Assembly (NCBI GenBank): GCA_003543035.1 | Contig: DPJL01000107.1 | Span: 1-64,000 of the forward strand | DNA length: 64,000 bases | Origin: Micromonosporaceae bacterium | Lineage (GTDB): Bacteria; Actinomycetota; Actinomycetes; Mycobacteriales; Micromonosporaceae | Reading direction: 5' to 3' | Shown here: piece after piece, positions 17,652-26,223 of the stretch | Layout of the letters: each line of letters opens with the position of its first letter | Numbering within the stretch: the first letter of the stretch is position 1 | Position numbers and translations under genes: made by a program | Notes under the pieces: model-generated | Databases searched by the model: none | What the model saw: the letters and a program-made list of their open reading frames with translations, nothing else | Told to the model about the DNA's origin: nothing

Positions 17652-18395
17652 GTGTCTGACGTGATCATGGAGGTTGCGGGTCCTTCGACTAGTGCCCATT
17701 TCCAACTGACGCTGCGTAGATCTCGGCGAAGTGCGCGGAGATCTCACCGGATAGACCCCGTCAGGGAGACGTTCGCCGCCACCGCGGCACTGATGGGCGT
17801 GCCTGTCAAGGATTTCTGGCTGGCGATGTCCCGCAGCTTCCCCGGGCGCATTGTTGGCGTCCACGGTGGAACCCGCGCGACGTTGCAAGCCATGGCCGGT
17901 CAGTGCGGTGTCGAGCCGACTGCCGGCCAACTCGATCGGGCGGTGGTGGTTCAGCATGAGGGCGCCGCGCGGGTGCGCCGTGCTCGTCCGGGCGTGTTCG
18001 AGGTGCTCGATGAGTTGCGCGGTCGCGGCTTCTTGTTGGGGCTGATCAGTGACTGCAGCAGCGAGTTGTATGAGTCTTGGGACGAAACTGCTTACGCGGC
18101 AAGGTTCGACGCGGCAGTCTTCTCATGGCGGGAGGGTTATCGCAAGCCTGGCCCAAGGCTTTATGCCAGGGTGACGCGACAGCTTGGTGTTGCGCCACGC
18201 GACTGCTGGTATGTCGGTGACGGAGGCAGCCGGGAACACTCCGGGGCACTGGTCGCCGGAATGCGCCCGATTCTGATCACGAACGCCGGATATCCCGGCG
18301 CTGCCCAACACCGCCACGATCCAGACACCTTCCAGCCGCACCTGTTTGTTGACGACCCCAGGCAGCTGCTGGACCTATTGAAAGATCAAAGCTGA
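17652..18395 (+). CDS. HAD-superfamily hydrolase lacking motif I, probably 5'-truncated
   Basis: The C-terminal two-thirds is a clear HAD hydrolase: motif II in LISDCSSE, motif III lysine in YRKPGPRLY and motif IV in CWYVGDGGSRE, plus a cap region in front. The nucleophile motif I (DxDGT near the N-terminus) is absent. In its place is an Arg/Ser-rich stretch (LRRSRRSARRSHR, about 21-33) that does not resemble the family, so the 5' end was probably replaced or frameshifted. As read it would not be catalytic. It lies at the edge of the mobile zone. Confidence 0.6.
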   Translation: MSDVIMEVAGPSTSAHFQLTLRRSRRSARRSHRIDPVRETFAATAALMGVPVKDFWLAMSRSFPGRIVGVHGGTRATLQAMAGQCGVEPTAGQLDRAVVVQHEGAARVRRARPGVFEVLDELRGRGFLLGLISDCSSELYESWDETAYAARFDAAVFSWREGYRKPGPRLYARVTRQLGVAPRDCWYVGDGGSREHSGALVAGMRPILITNAGYPGAAQHRHDPDTFQPHLFVDDPRQLLDLLKDQS

Positions 18396-18955
18396 GGCTG
18401 GCGCGCGCACCGCCAACGAAAACGGCCTCGCCGGGAAGCTGAATCGGCCGGGCACGTCGCAGAACTCGCCCGAAGCTCGAGCATCCGCGTAAGTCAATTC
18501 TCGAGGGTCGTGCAATCGGTGCTGCCTGTCGCACGTGTAGCTGACACGATGACGAGCTCGCGAAGCAAGCCCAACTCCGCCAGCACAAAGCGGGCGTTGA
18601 TCAAAACCCGACCACGAGGGAGCGGTCTACCAGGTATCTTATTCGTGGAAGAGCAACATACGCTGCAAGGGCGTGTCGTCGGGGGATGACCGCCAACCGG
18701 CGGGCGCGTCTTTCACCTGGTTCGGTCATCCGGCGCATGGTGACCGAACCCCCGGAGCTGATGGCCAGCAAGCCGTCTCCGAAAGGCCCTGGCCGTCAGC
18801 GTCCACAGGCTGATCAAGCATGCGACGCCGCTGGAGCGTCTCGGCCGCCCAGGGTTGGCGAGGTCCCCGAAATGATGCCGGTCGTGACGCACGCGAAGGA
18901 CTGGACCTTCGGGCGGCTTCATGCAGCAGCTTGCCTAGACGCAGGCAGAACGCAT
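18396..18955. other. Gene-poor stretch, no supported gene
   Basis: About 560 nt between the HAD remnant and the minus-strand interrupted gene. Short frames exist on the plus strand (for example 18686-18961) but lack recognisable domains and convincing starts. Confidence 0.4.
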
Positions 18956-19194
18956 TTATGAGCCAGCACTTGGTAGGACGTCGACATAGCCCAGGGCCGA
19001 CTCGGCGATTGGCGGTGATGGTGTGGCGGCAGAACTGGGCTCTGTGGCTCCCGCGGGCGTCCGGCAGCGAGGGGTGAGTTTGACCTGATGCTGCCGGATT
19101 TCGAGCTTGAGTTGCTCGAGGCGGGCAAGTATCGCCGCGAGTTCGGTGGTCTGCTGGCGTGAGCGTCCAATCAGCTGGCTAAGGATCTCCTCTA
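18956..19194 (-). pseudogene. 3' half of small coiled-coil gene interrupted by composite element
   Basis: On the minus strand, from the TA at 19193-19194 down to a TAA at 18956-18958, the frame reads LEEILSQLIGRSRQQTTELA and continues as a helical, coiled-coil-like segment with a Pro/Ser-rich tail. It has no start of its own. The matching 5' half is at 21907-22023: removing 19195-21906 and one TA gives TDAQIQ-LEEILSQ without a frame change. The family is not recognised. Confidence 0.65.
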
Positions 19195-19612
19195 GTGCTC
19201 TGACCGCGAACGTTGGCCGGGTTGTGCGGTTCGATAGTTGCTCAGTGTGTGGCGGACTGGGTGAAGGTTCGTGATCTTTCTGATGAGGAAGGTCAACGGC
19301 TGCAACGGATCGTGCGCCGTGGTGGCGGCAGCACGGTGCGGTATCGGCGGGCGCTGGTCGTGTTGGCGTCGGCCGGTGGGAACAGCGTGCCGGTGATCGC
19401 CCGGCTGGTGTTCGCCGATGAGGACCGGGTCCGGGAAGTGATCCACAGGTTCAATGAGCTGGGGATGGCCAGTCTGGACCCTCAGTGGGCGGGTGGCCGT
19501 CCCCGCCGGATCAACACTGAGGACGTGGCGTTCATCGTCGCGACGGCCCAGGCTGACCCGGCTGTTGCCGGGCAGCCGTTCACCCGCTGGAGCCTGCGCA
19601 AACTGACCGGAT
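19195..19612 (+). mobile_element. Truncated IS630-type element, 5' end (left end of composite)
   Basis: Starts right after TA (19193-19194) with GTGCTCTGACCGCGAACG, identical to the outer end of the second copy. It encodes the N-terminal helix-turn-helix part of an IS630-type transposase: LSDEEGQRLQRI, ALVVLASAGGNSVPVIARLV and GRPRRIN. Similarity stops after RWSLRKL near 19605, and the DDE catalytic part and the other terminal repeat are missing. The frame then runs on into unrelated sequence. It cannot move alone. Confidence 0.75.
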
Positions 19613-19742
19613 TGTCGCTGCTGTACCTGCTGGCGTCGGCGACGGGGATCGGCCTGATCATTTCCGCGGTCTTCACTCGCCAACCGACCACCGAACTCAG
19701 CGAGCCCGCCGCCTTTGCTCAGCGCTGTGAGTTTGGGCTCGG

Positions 19743-20120
19743 TCAATGGGTACGGGGGTCGGCGAAGACGAGATCGTAGGGCGGGCCTGGGTTGCCGGCG
19801 CCCAAAACGGCCGCGACGTTGCCTGTGACAGTTTTTGCGTCCCGAGCGCTTGATGCCGACACGTTAGCTCTGATCGCCTTGACCGCCCCCGGATCCTGCT
19901 CGACAAATAGGGCATGTGCCGCTCCCCGGGAGAGCGCCTCCAGGCCGACCGCGCCGCTGCCCGCGTAGAGATCCAGCACATGTGCGCCTTCAGGGTTCAT
20001 CTGACTGTCCAATGTGGAGAACATTGCCTCCCGGACTCGATCTGATGTCGGCCGGGTGTGCTGCCCGCTCGGTGTTGCGAGCCGTCGCCCTCCGTAGCGA
20101 CCGGCAACGATTCTCGTCAC
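19743..20120 (-). pseudogene. rsmD: rsmD fragment, 16S rRNA guanine-N2 methyltransferase, frameshifted
   Basis: The first 120 or so residues match RsmD: RIVAGRYGGRRLATP, TRPTSDRVREAMFS, SAM motif VLDLYAGSGAVGLEALS and VEQDPGAVKAI. The catalytic DPPY should follow FA, but the gene reads DPRTH and stops. Adding one C to the C-run near 19751-19755 gives DPPYPLTEPKLTAL, as expected for RsmD, so a single-base deletion broke the frame. The remainder is then cut by the IS boundary. Non-functional; a complete rsmD must be elsewhere in the genome. Confidence 0.75.
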
Positions 20121-20247
20121 TCTCTGACCGTACTTGATAACGATTTCGCATCAGCAGCGTCGTCCGTTTTGCAAGGTTCATTCGGGTTTCTTAGGGTCAG
20201 GCGTCGCTCCACATTTTCACCCGTTAATTGACTCTGGGGAGAAAGCC

Positions 20248-21345
20248 TTGGACGGGCCAATCAAACGACTTCTCGCGCTTGCCGGCGGTGCGCTCATCGC
20301 GGCCGGGCTCTCGCTCAGCTTCGCTAGCCCCGCGCTTGCCGACCCCGACGCCACGAGCCAACCCGCAAAAGGGGTCGGCATCAGGAACACGGGCGTCGTC
20401 ATTACGCTTCCCTTCCAGGATCGGGATCGAAAGATCCCCCGGTACCAGTTGAAGTTCGACAATGGCGATGTCGCTGACATCTACTGCATCGATCTGGGTA
20501 CCGACTTCGGCCACGACAAGAGCTATGCCGAGGGCAAGTGGGCCGATGCCGGCACCGGCAACAACACCGCCAAGCAGAACCTTCCGAAGATCAAGTGGAT
20601 TCTGCTGCATAGCACCCCGAACGTCTCGCTGGCCGACATCAAGGCGTTGCTCGGCTTCCCGACCGACCACGGTGCGACGGATGAGCGGCTGGGGCACCTG
20701 GCGCGAGTCGCCACGCAGGCCGCGATCTGGAGTCTCAGCGACAGCGCGGTCCTCGCCGGCAGCTGGCGTGCAACCGACGCGAACGGCGTGACCGAGAAGG
20801 AATTCAAGGTCGTGAAGTTCCTGTACGGCTACCTGACCGGCTCGGCCAACACGGGCGCCGGCGATGAGCCGCCGCCGTCCCTGAAGATCACGCCGGCGAC
20901 GGCCTCAGGCGCGGTTGGCGGCAAGGCCGGACCGTTCGAGATCGACGCCGACGCCCCCAAGCTTGACGTCACTGCCGAGGGCGGCAAGATTGTCGACGCC
21001 GACGGCAACGCCTTGACCAAGTTTGAGGACGGTACCAAGTTCTGGGTGACCTCCGGCGAGGTCCGCGAGGTCGTCGTTAAGGCGACCGGCTCGGCGAAGC
21101 TGCGGGTCGGCCGGGTGTTCCTGTACGACGGGGACAAGGGCAGGTACCAGAAGATGATCCTCGCCGGCGCGGCCAGGCAGGACGTTTCGGCGCAGGTGAA
21201 GGCGTCCTTCACGCCGGGCCTGCCGCAGACCGGTGACAACGTCACGACCTATGTCGCGTCCGGAACGGGCATCGCCGCACTGGGCGCGGTGGTCTTCATG
21301 CTGGCCCGCCGCCGGCTCGTTAGGCTGCGCCGCCTCGCCTCGTAA
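20248..21345 (+). CDS. Cys-Gln thioester-forming, LPXTG-anchored surface protein
   Basis: A 365-residue surface protein. A TTG start at 20248 is chosen because GGGGAGAAA lies just upstream and a signal peptide follows directly (LLALAGGALIAAGLSLSFA, cleavage near ALA-DP at residue 31). The TQXA thioester domain spans about 45-165, with Cys80 in DIYCIDLG and Gln157 in ATQAAIWSL as the expected cross-linked pair. A beta-rich stalk of about 150 residues follows, then LPQTG (325-329), a hydrophobic helix and an Arg-rich tail for sortase anchoring. Such domains bind host or environmental surfaces covalently. It is cargo of the composite element. Confidence 0.85.
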   Translation: MDGPIKRLLALAGGALIAAGLSLSFASPALADPDATSQPAKGVGIRNTGVVITLPFQDRDRKIPRYQLKFDNGDVADIYCIDLGTDFGHDKSYAEGKWADAGTGNNTAKQNLPKIKWILLHSTPNVSLADIKALLGFPTDHGATDERLGHLARVATQAAIWSLSDSAVLAGSWRATDANGVTEKEFKVVKFLYGYLTGSANTGAGDEPPPSLKITPATASGAVGGKAGPFEIDADAPKLDVTAEGGKIVDADGNALTKFEDGTKFWVTSGEVREVVVKATGSAKLRVGRVFLYDGDKGRYQKMILAGAARQDVSAQVKASFTPGLPQTGDNVTTYVASGTGIAALGAVVFMLARRRLVRLRRLAS

Positions 21346-21365
21346 CAAGAAGCTCGTAATGTAAA

Positions 21366-21390
21366 GGGCGGGTCCGGATTGGACCCGCCC
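21366..21390. terminator. Perfect 10-bp hairpin after surface-protein gene
   Basis: GGGCGGGTCC (21366-21375) pairs with GGACCCGCCC (21381-21390) around a 5-nt loop, 20 nt after the stop. The right-hand IS begins 6 nt later. Confidence 0.75.
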
Positions 21391-21396
21391 TCGCTA

Positions 21397-21906
21397 GTGC
21401 TCTGACTGCATGCGTTGGCAGGGTTCAGGCGGGTTGCATTGCCGGCTGACCCCACTGGCGTAGGCGTTCGCTGCGCACTCGGGCCCGTTCACGACGTTGG
21501 GCGGCGAGGATATCGGGATGGCGGGCGTTGGCGTTACGCCAGCGCAGGTAGGCGTGCAGCCGATGGGTCGACGCGACGTGGTTGCTGTGGTCGGAGCCGG
21601 CGACCACGAACTCGCGCACTGGCCCGAAATGGGCCTCGATCGGGTTAGCCCACGACGCATACGTTGGCGTGTAACACAATTCGACATTGTCACCGGCCGC
21701 CCACCGCCGGATTTCCTGTCCTTTATGGGCAGACAGGTTGTCCAGGATGATGTAGATCGGTTTACCGTCGGGCCGCCACCACGGCGCTCGATCCGTTGCA
21801 GCCGTTGACCTTCCTCATCAGAAAGATCACGAACCTTCACCCTGTCCGCCACACACTGAGCAACGATCGAACCGCACCACCCGGCCAACGTTCGCGGTCA
21901 GAGCAC
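21397..21906 (-). mobile_element. Internally deleted IS630-type element (right end of composite)
   Basis: A 510-bp element with both terminal inverted repeats (GTGCTCTGACTGCATGCGTT on the left, GTGCTCTGACCGCGAACGTT on the right when read inward) and TA on both sides (21395-21396, 21907-21908). On the minus strand it encodes the start of an IS630 transposase (LSDEEGQRLQRIERR) joined directly to the C-terminal DDE part: ILDNLSAHKG with the second Asp, then YASWANPIEAHFG with the Glu. The middle of the gene, with the first Asp, is deleted and the two parts are in different frames. Defective, but the ends are intact. Confidence 0.8.
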
Positions 21907-22023
21907 TAGCTGGATCTGCGCATCCGTGAGGGTTTGGTCGGCGGGATCGCTGTCAGGGTCCGTGCCGGGCACCGCCGGGCCATACCGCCCGATCATCGTC
22001 GAAACGCGCCGACCGTCCAGCAT
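21907..22023 (-). pseudogene. 5' half of small gene interrupted by composite element
   Basis: On the minus strand the frame reads MLDGRRVSTMIGRYGP and ends at the TA with TLTDAQIQL before running into the IS. Joined to 19194-18956 it gives a continuous frame of about 117 codons. The start is uncertain: the frame stays open to an ATG at 22128, which would overlap the divergent HTH gene. No recognised family. Confidence 0.55.
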
Positions 22024-22110
22024 GTCGTGGCCGACCAGACCAGCTGTGACGTTGTGTGCGGCGGCGGCGCTGTTGATGGCGGGGAGGCAAGATCGGAGGT
22101 TCCACACGCT

Positions 22111-22389
22111 ATGACCACCGAGCCGCACAACCTGGTCGCCGATACGGTCGCTGCCTTGGAAAGCATGCCCGCCGTGGAGCGGGCTGCGAGCGCTATGGCT
22201 CTTATTGCTGCTGTGCAGGGCAACGGCGACCGGCGGATTGCCCGCATCTGGTGGGCGGCCATCACCGAGCTGTATGAGCAGGGTATGAGTCAGGAAGAGA
22301 TCGCTGCCCGGCTGGATACCAGCCTGGGAACGGTAGACCTTGCGGTCCAGTCACATCGGCGCACCAGCGCCGCGAGGATCAACGCCTAG
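22111..22389 (+). CDS. Small helix-turn-helix protein
   Basis: A 92-residue all-helical protein. The C-terminal part YEQGMSQEEIAARLDTSLGT is a good helix-turn-helix, similar to sigma region 4 or small phage-type regulators. The N-terminal part (about 1-50) is an uncharacterised helical domain. GGAGG lies about 10 nt before ATG 22111. It is divergent from the interrupted gene and may once have regulated it. No target site was identified. Confidence 0.6.
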   Translation: MTTEPHNLVADTVAALESMPAVERAASAMALIAAVQGNGDRRIARIWWAAITELYEQGMSQEEIAARLDTSLGTVDLAVQSHRRTSAARINA

Positions 22390-22819
22390 GTTGACTCGGT
22401 CAGGCCGCACAAACCGCCCGTAACACACTCGGATCCAGAGCGGACCGCCACGTAACCGATAGCACCCCTTCGCTATGAGGTTCCGGGTAGCTGGGTCGTT
22501 AACGGACCGGATAGGAGATCAGCACGAGCTGCGTCAGCAGCCGTTCCAACCAAACCGCCGTGCCTTCGCCCGCCGCCGATGATCTGTATCCGCATGCGAA
22601 GAAAGTCCTAAGTGGACACAACTATCAGCGTAAATCCATCGGGTATGTGCGGCCAGACGCCCTCGCCGATTGGGTGAGCCGGGCGCAGAGCAGAGACTTT
22701 GCGTCGCCCAACCCGGTAACGCAGTGAGCCCTTCGCCTGCATCGCCCAGTCATTGCGATGGTGGAGCCGAACTCTAAGCCGCAGGGGTCTCCTTTCTGGG
22801 GGCAGCTGCCTCATCAGCG
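22390..22819. other. Intergenic region between HTH gene and fructan locus
   Basis: About 430 nt with no convincing gene. A minus-strand frame at 22608-22889 lacks known features and overlaps the end of the GH32 gene in another frame. Confidence 0.4.
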
Positions 22820-25800
22820 TCACTGTTGGTGAGCCGAGGTCATCTCCCAGATCCGAGCGGCTTTGACCGTAGCGGAGCCATCGGCCCACAGTTGCAAACC
22901 GAGGGAGTCGGCGCGGAATGGGTAGGCGCGAGTGGTGATGCTGCGTGACCCGTTGGCGTAAATCTCGATCATCGACTTGTCGAGGTAGATGTCCAGCTTG
23001 AGGTTCTGGCCCGCGAGCGGCAGGCTGCCCCCTTGGACGCCAAGGTTGGTGAAGAGGCTGGAGTTGGTGCCGGACTTGGTTCGGTCCACATTGAGGGTCT
23101 GGGTGGCGACGTCGTAGTAGACCAGGGTCTCCTCCTCGCCGCCCGGGCTGCGGCGCAGCTTGATGCCAAATCGACTGCTGCTCCCAGCAGCGAGCTCGAG
23201 CGTGAGGTGCAGCATGTCACCGCTGATCGAGGCCAGCTGCTGGTTGGCGGTGGCCAGCGAGGTGTCTCCGGTGATGGAGAGGATCGGCGCGGTGGTGTGG
23301 TGCAGTGTGGTCAGTTCCGGCAAAGGTTGTACCGCTATGTCACCATCGGGTTGCAACGATAGAACGATTGGGAGACCAGCGTTGTGAGCCCAACCGGCGT
23401 CGAAGTGTGCCCGCTCGGTGCGCTTGTCCTGGGCGATGCTGAACACGACCGAGCGGCCTTGCGGATCGACAAATCCGCTGGGACCGGTGAAATGCTCGCC
23501 GTAGTCGAACAGCCGGGGCACGGCGCTGTCGGGGATGAAGCGACGCTGGATGGCATCCCAGGTCCCGATCCAGTACCAGACGTATTTCACATTGTGTTCG
23601 CTAGGCGAACCCCAGGCAGGGTTGGTCAGCAGGATGTGTTTGCGCACGCCTTGCGCGTTCACGCCCAAAGGCAGGAAGACTGGCAGTTCCCAAACCTGGC
23701 CGGTCTTTGGGTAGGCGTTCATGTCGCCGACCATGAGTGGCCCAGCGTAGATCCAATTGGTCAGATCGGTGGAGGTGTAGAGCAGGGCGGTGCCACCAAC
23801 GTCCGCGCCGCCGGTGGTTTGCACGCCGGAGCCGACGAGCTGGAACCACGTGTCGCCCTCGCGCCAGACATACGGGTCGCGGAAGTCGCCATAGCGGACC
23901 TTGCGGCCCGCACCGACATCCAGCGTCGCCGACTGGACCGTAACCGGAGCCTGATCCATGGCCCACGCGTTCAGGTTGTTGTCCGAAGGCCAGCCTGGGC
24001 ATCGGGCGACGCCGGTGCGCTGGTTGGGGAAGACCGAGTCGTCGCCGGCTGTGAGGAAAAGCAACGGGTTTCCGGAAGCGTCCAATGTGGATCCACCGGA
24101 CCAGATGCCATCGGGCGCAACGGAATCAGCGGTCGGCACGAGCGCCACTGGGGCATCACGCCAGCGGACCAGGTCAGGGCTGATCGCGTGGCCCCAGCTG
24201 ATGTTGTGCCAGTAAGGGCCGTGCTGGTTGTGCTGATAGAACAGATGGTATTGCCCGCCAACGTAAATAGGCGCGTGCGGCTCGTTCATCCAGTGCTCGG
24301 GAGCGAGGAAGTGATACTGCGGACGGTAGATGTCGCCGTCGTAACGGCTGCGGCGCATGCCCAGATCCGGCGTAGGCACCACGCCGTTGGCGAAGGTGCT
24401 CACCGCGGCCTGGTAAACGTTGGCAATGTCGTTGCCGCTTAGGGCATTACTGCGGAGCTTCACTTCATCGATAAGCCCGGCGAACATGTTGACGCTGAAG
24501 GTGCCATTGATGACCACGCCCTGGTGGTGCTTTCCAATAAGCATGTTTCCTGGGTACCGGGTAAGTTCCCCCACGGCCGTGCTACCTTCGCCAGCCAGAG
24601 CCCCGTCCAGGTAGAGCCGGATCGTATGGCTGACCGAGTCGAAGGTGGCCGCGACATGGTGCCATCGGTCACGTTGCAAAGACTTGTCAGGACTGGACCA
24701 TACGGTGTTCCAGGTCCCCCCGATCCCCGCTTGGAAGGACCACCGGCCGTGGCGGCCAACCCCGAGGATGAAGCCCTGCCGCGCACCCTCGTCATGCTGG
24801 TCCACGATGGCCGACAGTTTGCCCTCGTCACCCCATTCGAAGGCGCGAGGAGCGACCCACGCCTCGACGGTGAGCGCCTGCGTCGGCGTACTGAGTTGGG
24901 AGGCCGGGCGGGTGACCCACGTGGAGTAGCCGTCGAAGAGGAGGGCGTCGGCGAGCACGCCGTGGCCGCTGGGCCCGGATCGCCACAGCGGTGGTGACGA
25001 AGGCTTGTACTTCGCCTCGGTGAAGACATACGTGATCGGGTCCTGTATCCCGGAAACGGTGTCACGCACGACGGTTCCGCTGCCCTCACTGAAGGGCCAG
25101 TGCGCGATCAGGCCACTGACCGGCGGCTGTTGGTAGACTCGGACGTCGTCGAGGTTGAGGTGACCCCAGCCGCCGCCGGCGTTGTCCACCGCGCGCAGAT
25201 AGAGATTCTGTCCAACGTGGACGGAGGCGTCCCAGGTGACCCGATGGTAGGTCTCCTCGTTGCGGCCGGTGGCACGGAAAAGGATCGCCCCGTCCGAGGC
25301 TCGTACCAAGGCGACGTAAAGGTTGCCCAAATCGTTACCGCCGCCCAGCAGGAAGCTGACTTGCCCGGTGCCGCCAAGCCGGAAGGTGCTGGAGGTAAGG
25401 GTTCCGGTCGCCGAATCTCCGGAAGAGGCGAAACCCCACAGGTGATACGTGCCGTGGTGGCCGAAGCAGCAACCCCAGCCCCACCCGGTTTGCGAGGTGA
25501 CGCCATTGGTGAAGGCGCTGCCGGTCGCCGTCCAGCCGGTGAGGTTACCGGTTTCGAAGTCAGGGTTGACGATGTCGGAAGCGGCGGGCTCGTCGTAGAC
25601 GCGAACGTCGTCGAGGTTGAGGTGACCCCATCCACCGGTCGAGTTGTCCACAGCGCGCAGATAGAGGTCCTGTCCAAGATGGACAGAGGCGTCCCACGTG
25701 ACCCGATGGTATGTCTCCTCGTTGCGGCCCGTGGCGCGGAAAAGGATAGCCCCGTCTGAGGCTCGTGCCAGGGCGACGTAAAGGTTGCCCAAATCGTTGC

Positions 25801-26161
25801 CGCCGCCCAGCAGGAAGCTGACCTGCCCGGTCCCGGCGAGCTGGAACATGGTGGAGGTCAGCGTGCCGGTCGCCGCGTCCCCGCCCGTGGCGAAGCCCCA
25901 CAGGTGGTAGGTGCCATGGTGGCCGAAGCAGCATCCCCAGCCCCATCCGGTCTGCGAGGTGACCCCGTTGGTGAAGGCATTGCCGGTCGCGGTCCAGCCG
26001 GTGAGGTCACCGGACTCGAAGTCAGGGTTGACGATATCGCTGGCGGAGGCGACCGCCACTCGCTGTCCTGGCAGCGGCATCAGCTGGACTAGCAAGAGCA
26101 TGATCAGGGCGACTGCGGCCAGCCATCGGGCCGGAGAGCGGTCGGCGGAAATGCGGCTCAT
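22820..26161 (-). CDS. Secreted GH32 fructan hydrolase with tandem binding-like repeats and LamG domain
   Basis: An 1113-residue secreted enzyme of glycoside hydrolase family 32. Order: signal peptide (1-40); two nearly identical 154-residue beta-sandwich repeats (41-194, 195-348), each with TGWGWGCCFGHHGTYHLWGF; a LamG/concanavalin-like domain (about 350-588); then a five-bladed GH32 propeller from about 605 and a C-terminal beta-sandwich. In the propeller RDP is at 761-763 and the acid/base Glu825 is in WELP. The nucleophile motif reads WMNEPHA, with Glu627 where GH32 usually has Asp. ATG 26161 starts the signal peptide, with GAGGGG upstream. It is divergent from a LacI gene and probably attacks levan or inulin outside the cell. 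Confidence 0.88.
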   Translation of the reverse strand: MSRISADRSPARWLAAVALIMLLLVQLMPLPGQRVAVASASDIVNPDFESGDLTGWTATGNAFTNGVTSQTGWGWGCCFGHHGTYHLWGFATGGDAATGTLTSTMFQLAGTGQVSFLLGGGNDLGNLYVALARASDGAILFRATGRNEETYHRVTWDASVHLGQDLYLRAVDNSTGGWGHLNLDDVRVYDEPAASDIVNPDFETGNLTGWTATGSAFTNGVTSQTGWGWGCCFGHHGTYHLWGFASSGDSATGTLTSSTFRLGGTGQVSFLLGGGNDLGNLYVALVRASDGAILFRATGRNEETYHRVTWDASVHVGQNLYLRAVDNAGGGWGHLNLDDVRVYQQPPVSGLIAHWPFSEGSGTVVRDTVSGIQDPITYVFTEAKYKPSSPPLWRSGPSGHGVLADALLFDGYSTWVTRPASQLSTPTQALTVEAWVAPRAFEWGDEGKLSAIVDQHDEGARQGFILGVGRHGRWSFQAGIGGTWNTVWSSPDKSLQRDRWHHVAATFDSVSHTIRLYLDGALAGEGSTAVGELTRYPGNMLIGKHHQGVVINGTFSVNMFAGLIDEVKLRSNALSGNDIANVYQAAVSTFANGVVPTPDLGMRRSRYDGDIYRPQYHFLAPEHWMNEPHAPIYVGGQYHLFYQHNQHGPYWHNISWGHAISPDLVRWRDAPVALVPTADSVAPDGIWSGGSTLDASGNPLLFLTAGDDSVFPNQRTGVARCPGWPSDNNLNAWAMDQAPVTVQSATLDVGAGRKVRYGDFRDPYVWREGDTWFQLVGSGVQTTGGADVGGTALLYTSTDLTNWIYAGPLMVGDMNAYPKTGQVWELPVFLPLGVNAQGVRKHILLTNPAWGSPSEHNVKYVWYWIGTWDAIQRRFIPDSAVPRLFDYGEHFTGPSGFVDPQGRSVVFSIAQDKRTERAHFDAGWAHNAGLPIVLSLQPDGDIAVQPLPELTTLHHTTAPILSITGDTSLATANQQLASISGDMLHLTLELAAGSSSRFGIKLRRSPGGEEETLVYYDVATQTLNVDRTKSGTNSSLFTNLGVQGGSLPLAGQNLKLDIYLDKSMIEIYANGSRSITTRAYPFRADSLGLQLWADGSATVKAARIWEMTSAHQQ
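25118..26041 (-). repeat. Two tandem 462-bp repeats in the GH32 gene
   Basis: Repeat 1 is 26041-25580 and repeat 2 is 25579-25118. They are nearly identical at DNA and protein level (both begin SDIVNPDFE and end LNLDDVRVY), indicating a recent in-frame duplication or gene conversion. Each encodes one putative carbohydrate-binding module. Confidence 0.85.
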
Positions 26162-26223
26162 AGCGGCACCCCTCTCACGAAGGTCATATGACGAAAATGC
26201 GTCGTACGTGTGAGCGTGCGATT

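Larger units (their letters stand above)
19195..21906. mobile_element. Composite IS630-bounded element with cargo
   Basis: 2.7 kb bounded on both outer sides by the same IS630-type end (GTGCTCTGACCGCGAACG reading inward) and by TA dinucleotides at 19193-19194 and 21907-21908. Cargo: a broken rsmD copy and a sortase-anchored thioester surface-protein gene. Removing the element and one TA restores an open minus-strand frame across the junction, direct evidence that it inserted as a unit into a pre-existing gene. Both flanking IS copies are internally deleted, so mobilization would need a transposase supplied elsewhere. Confidence 0.7.
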
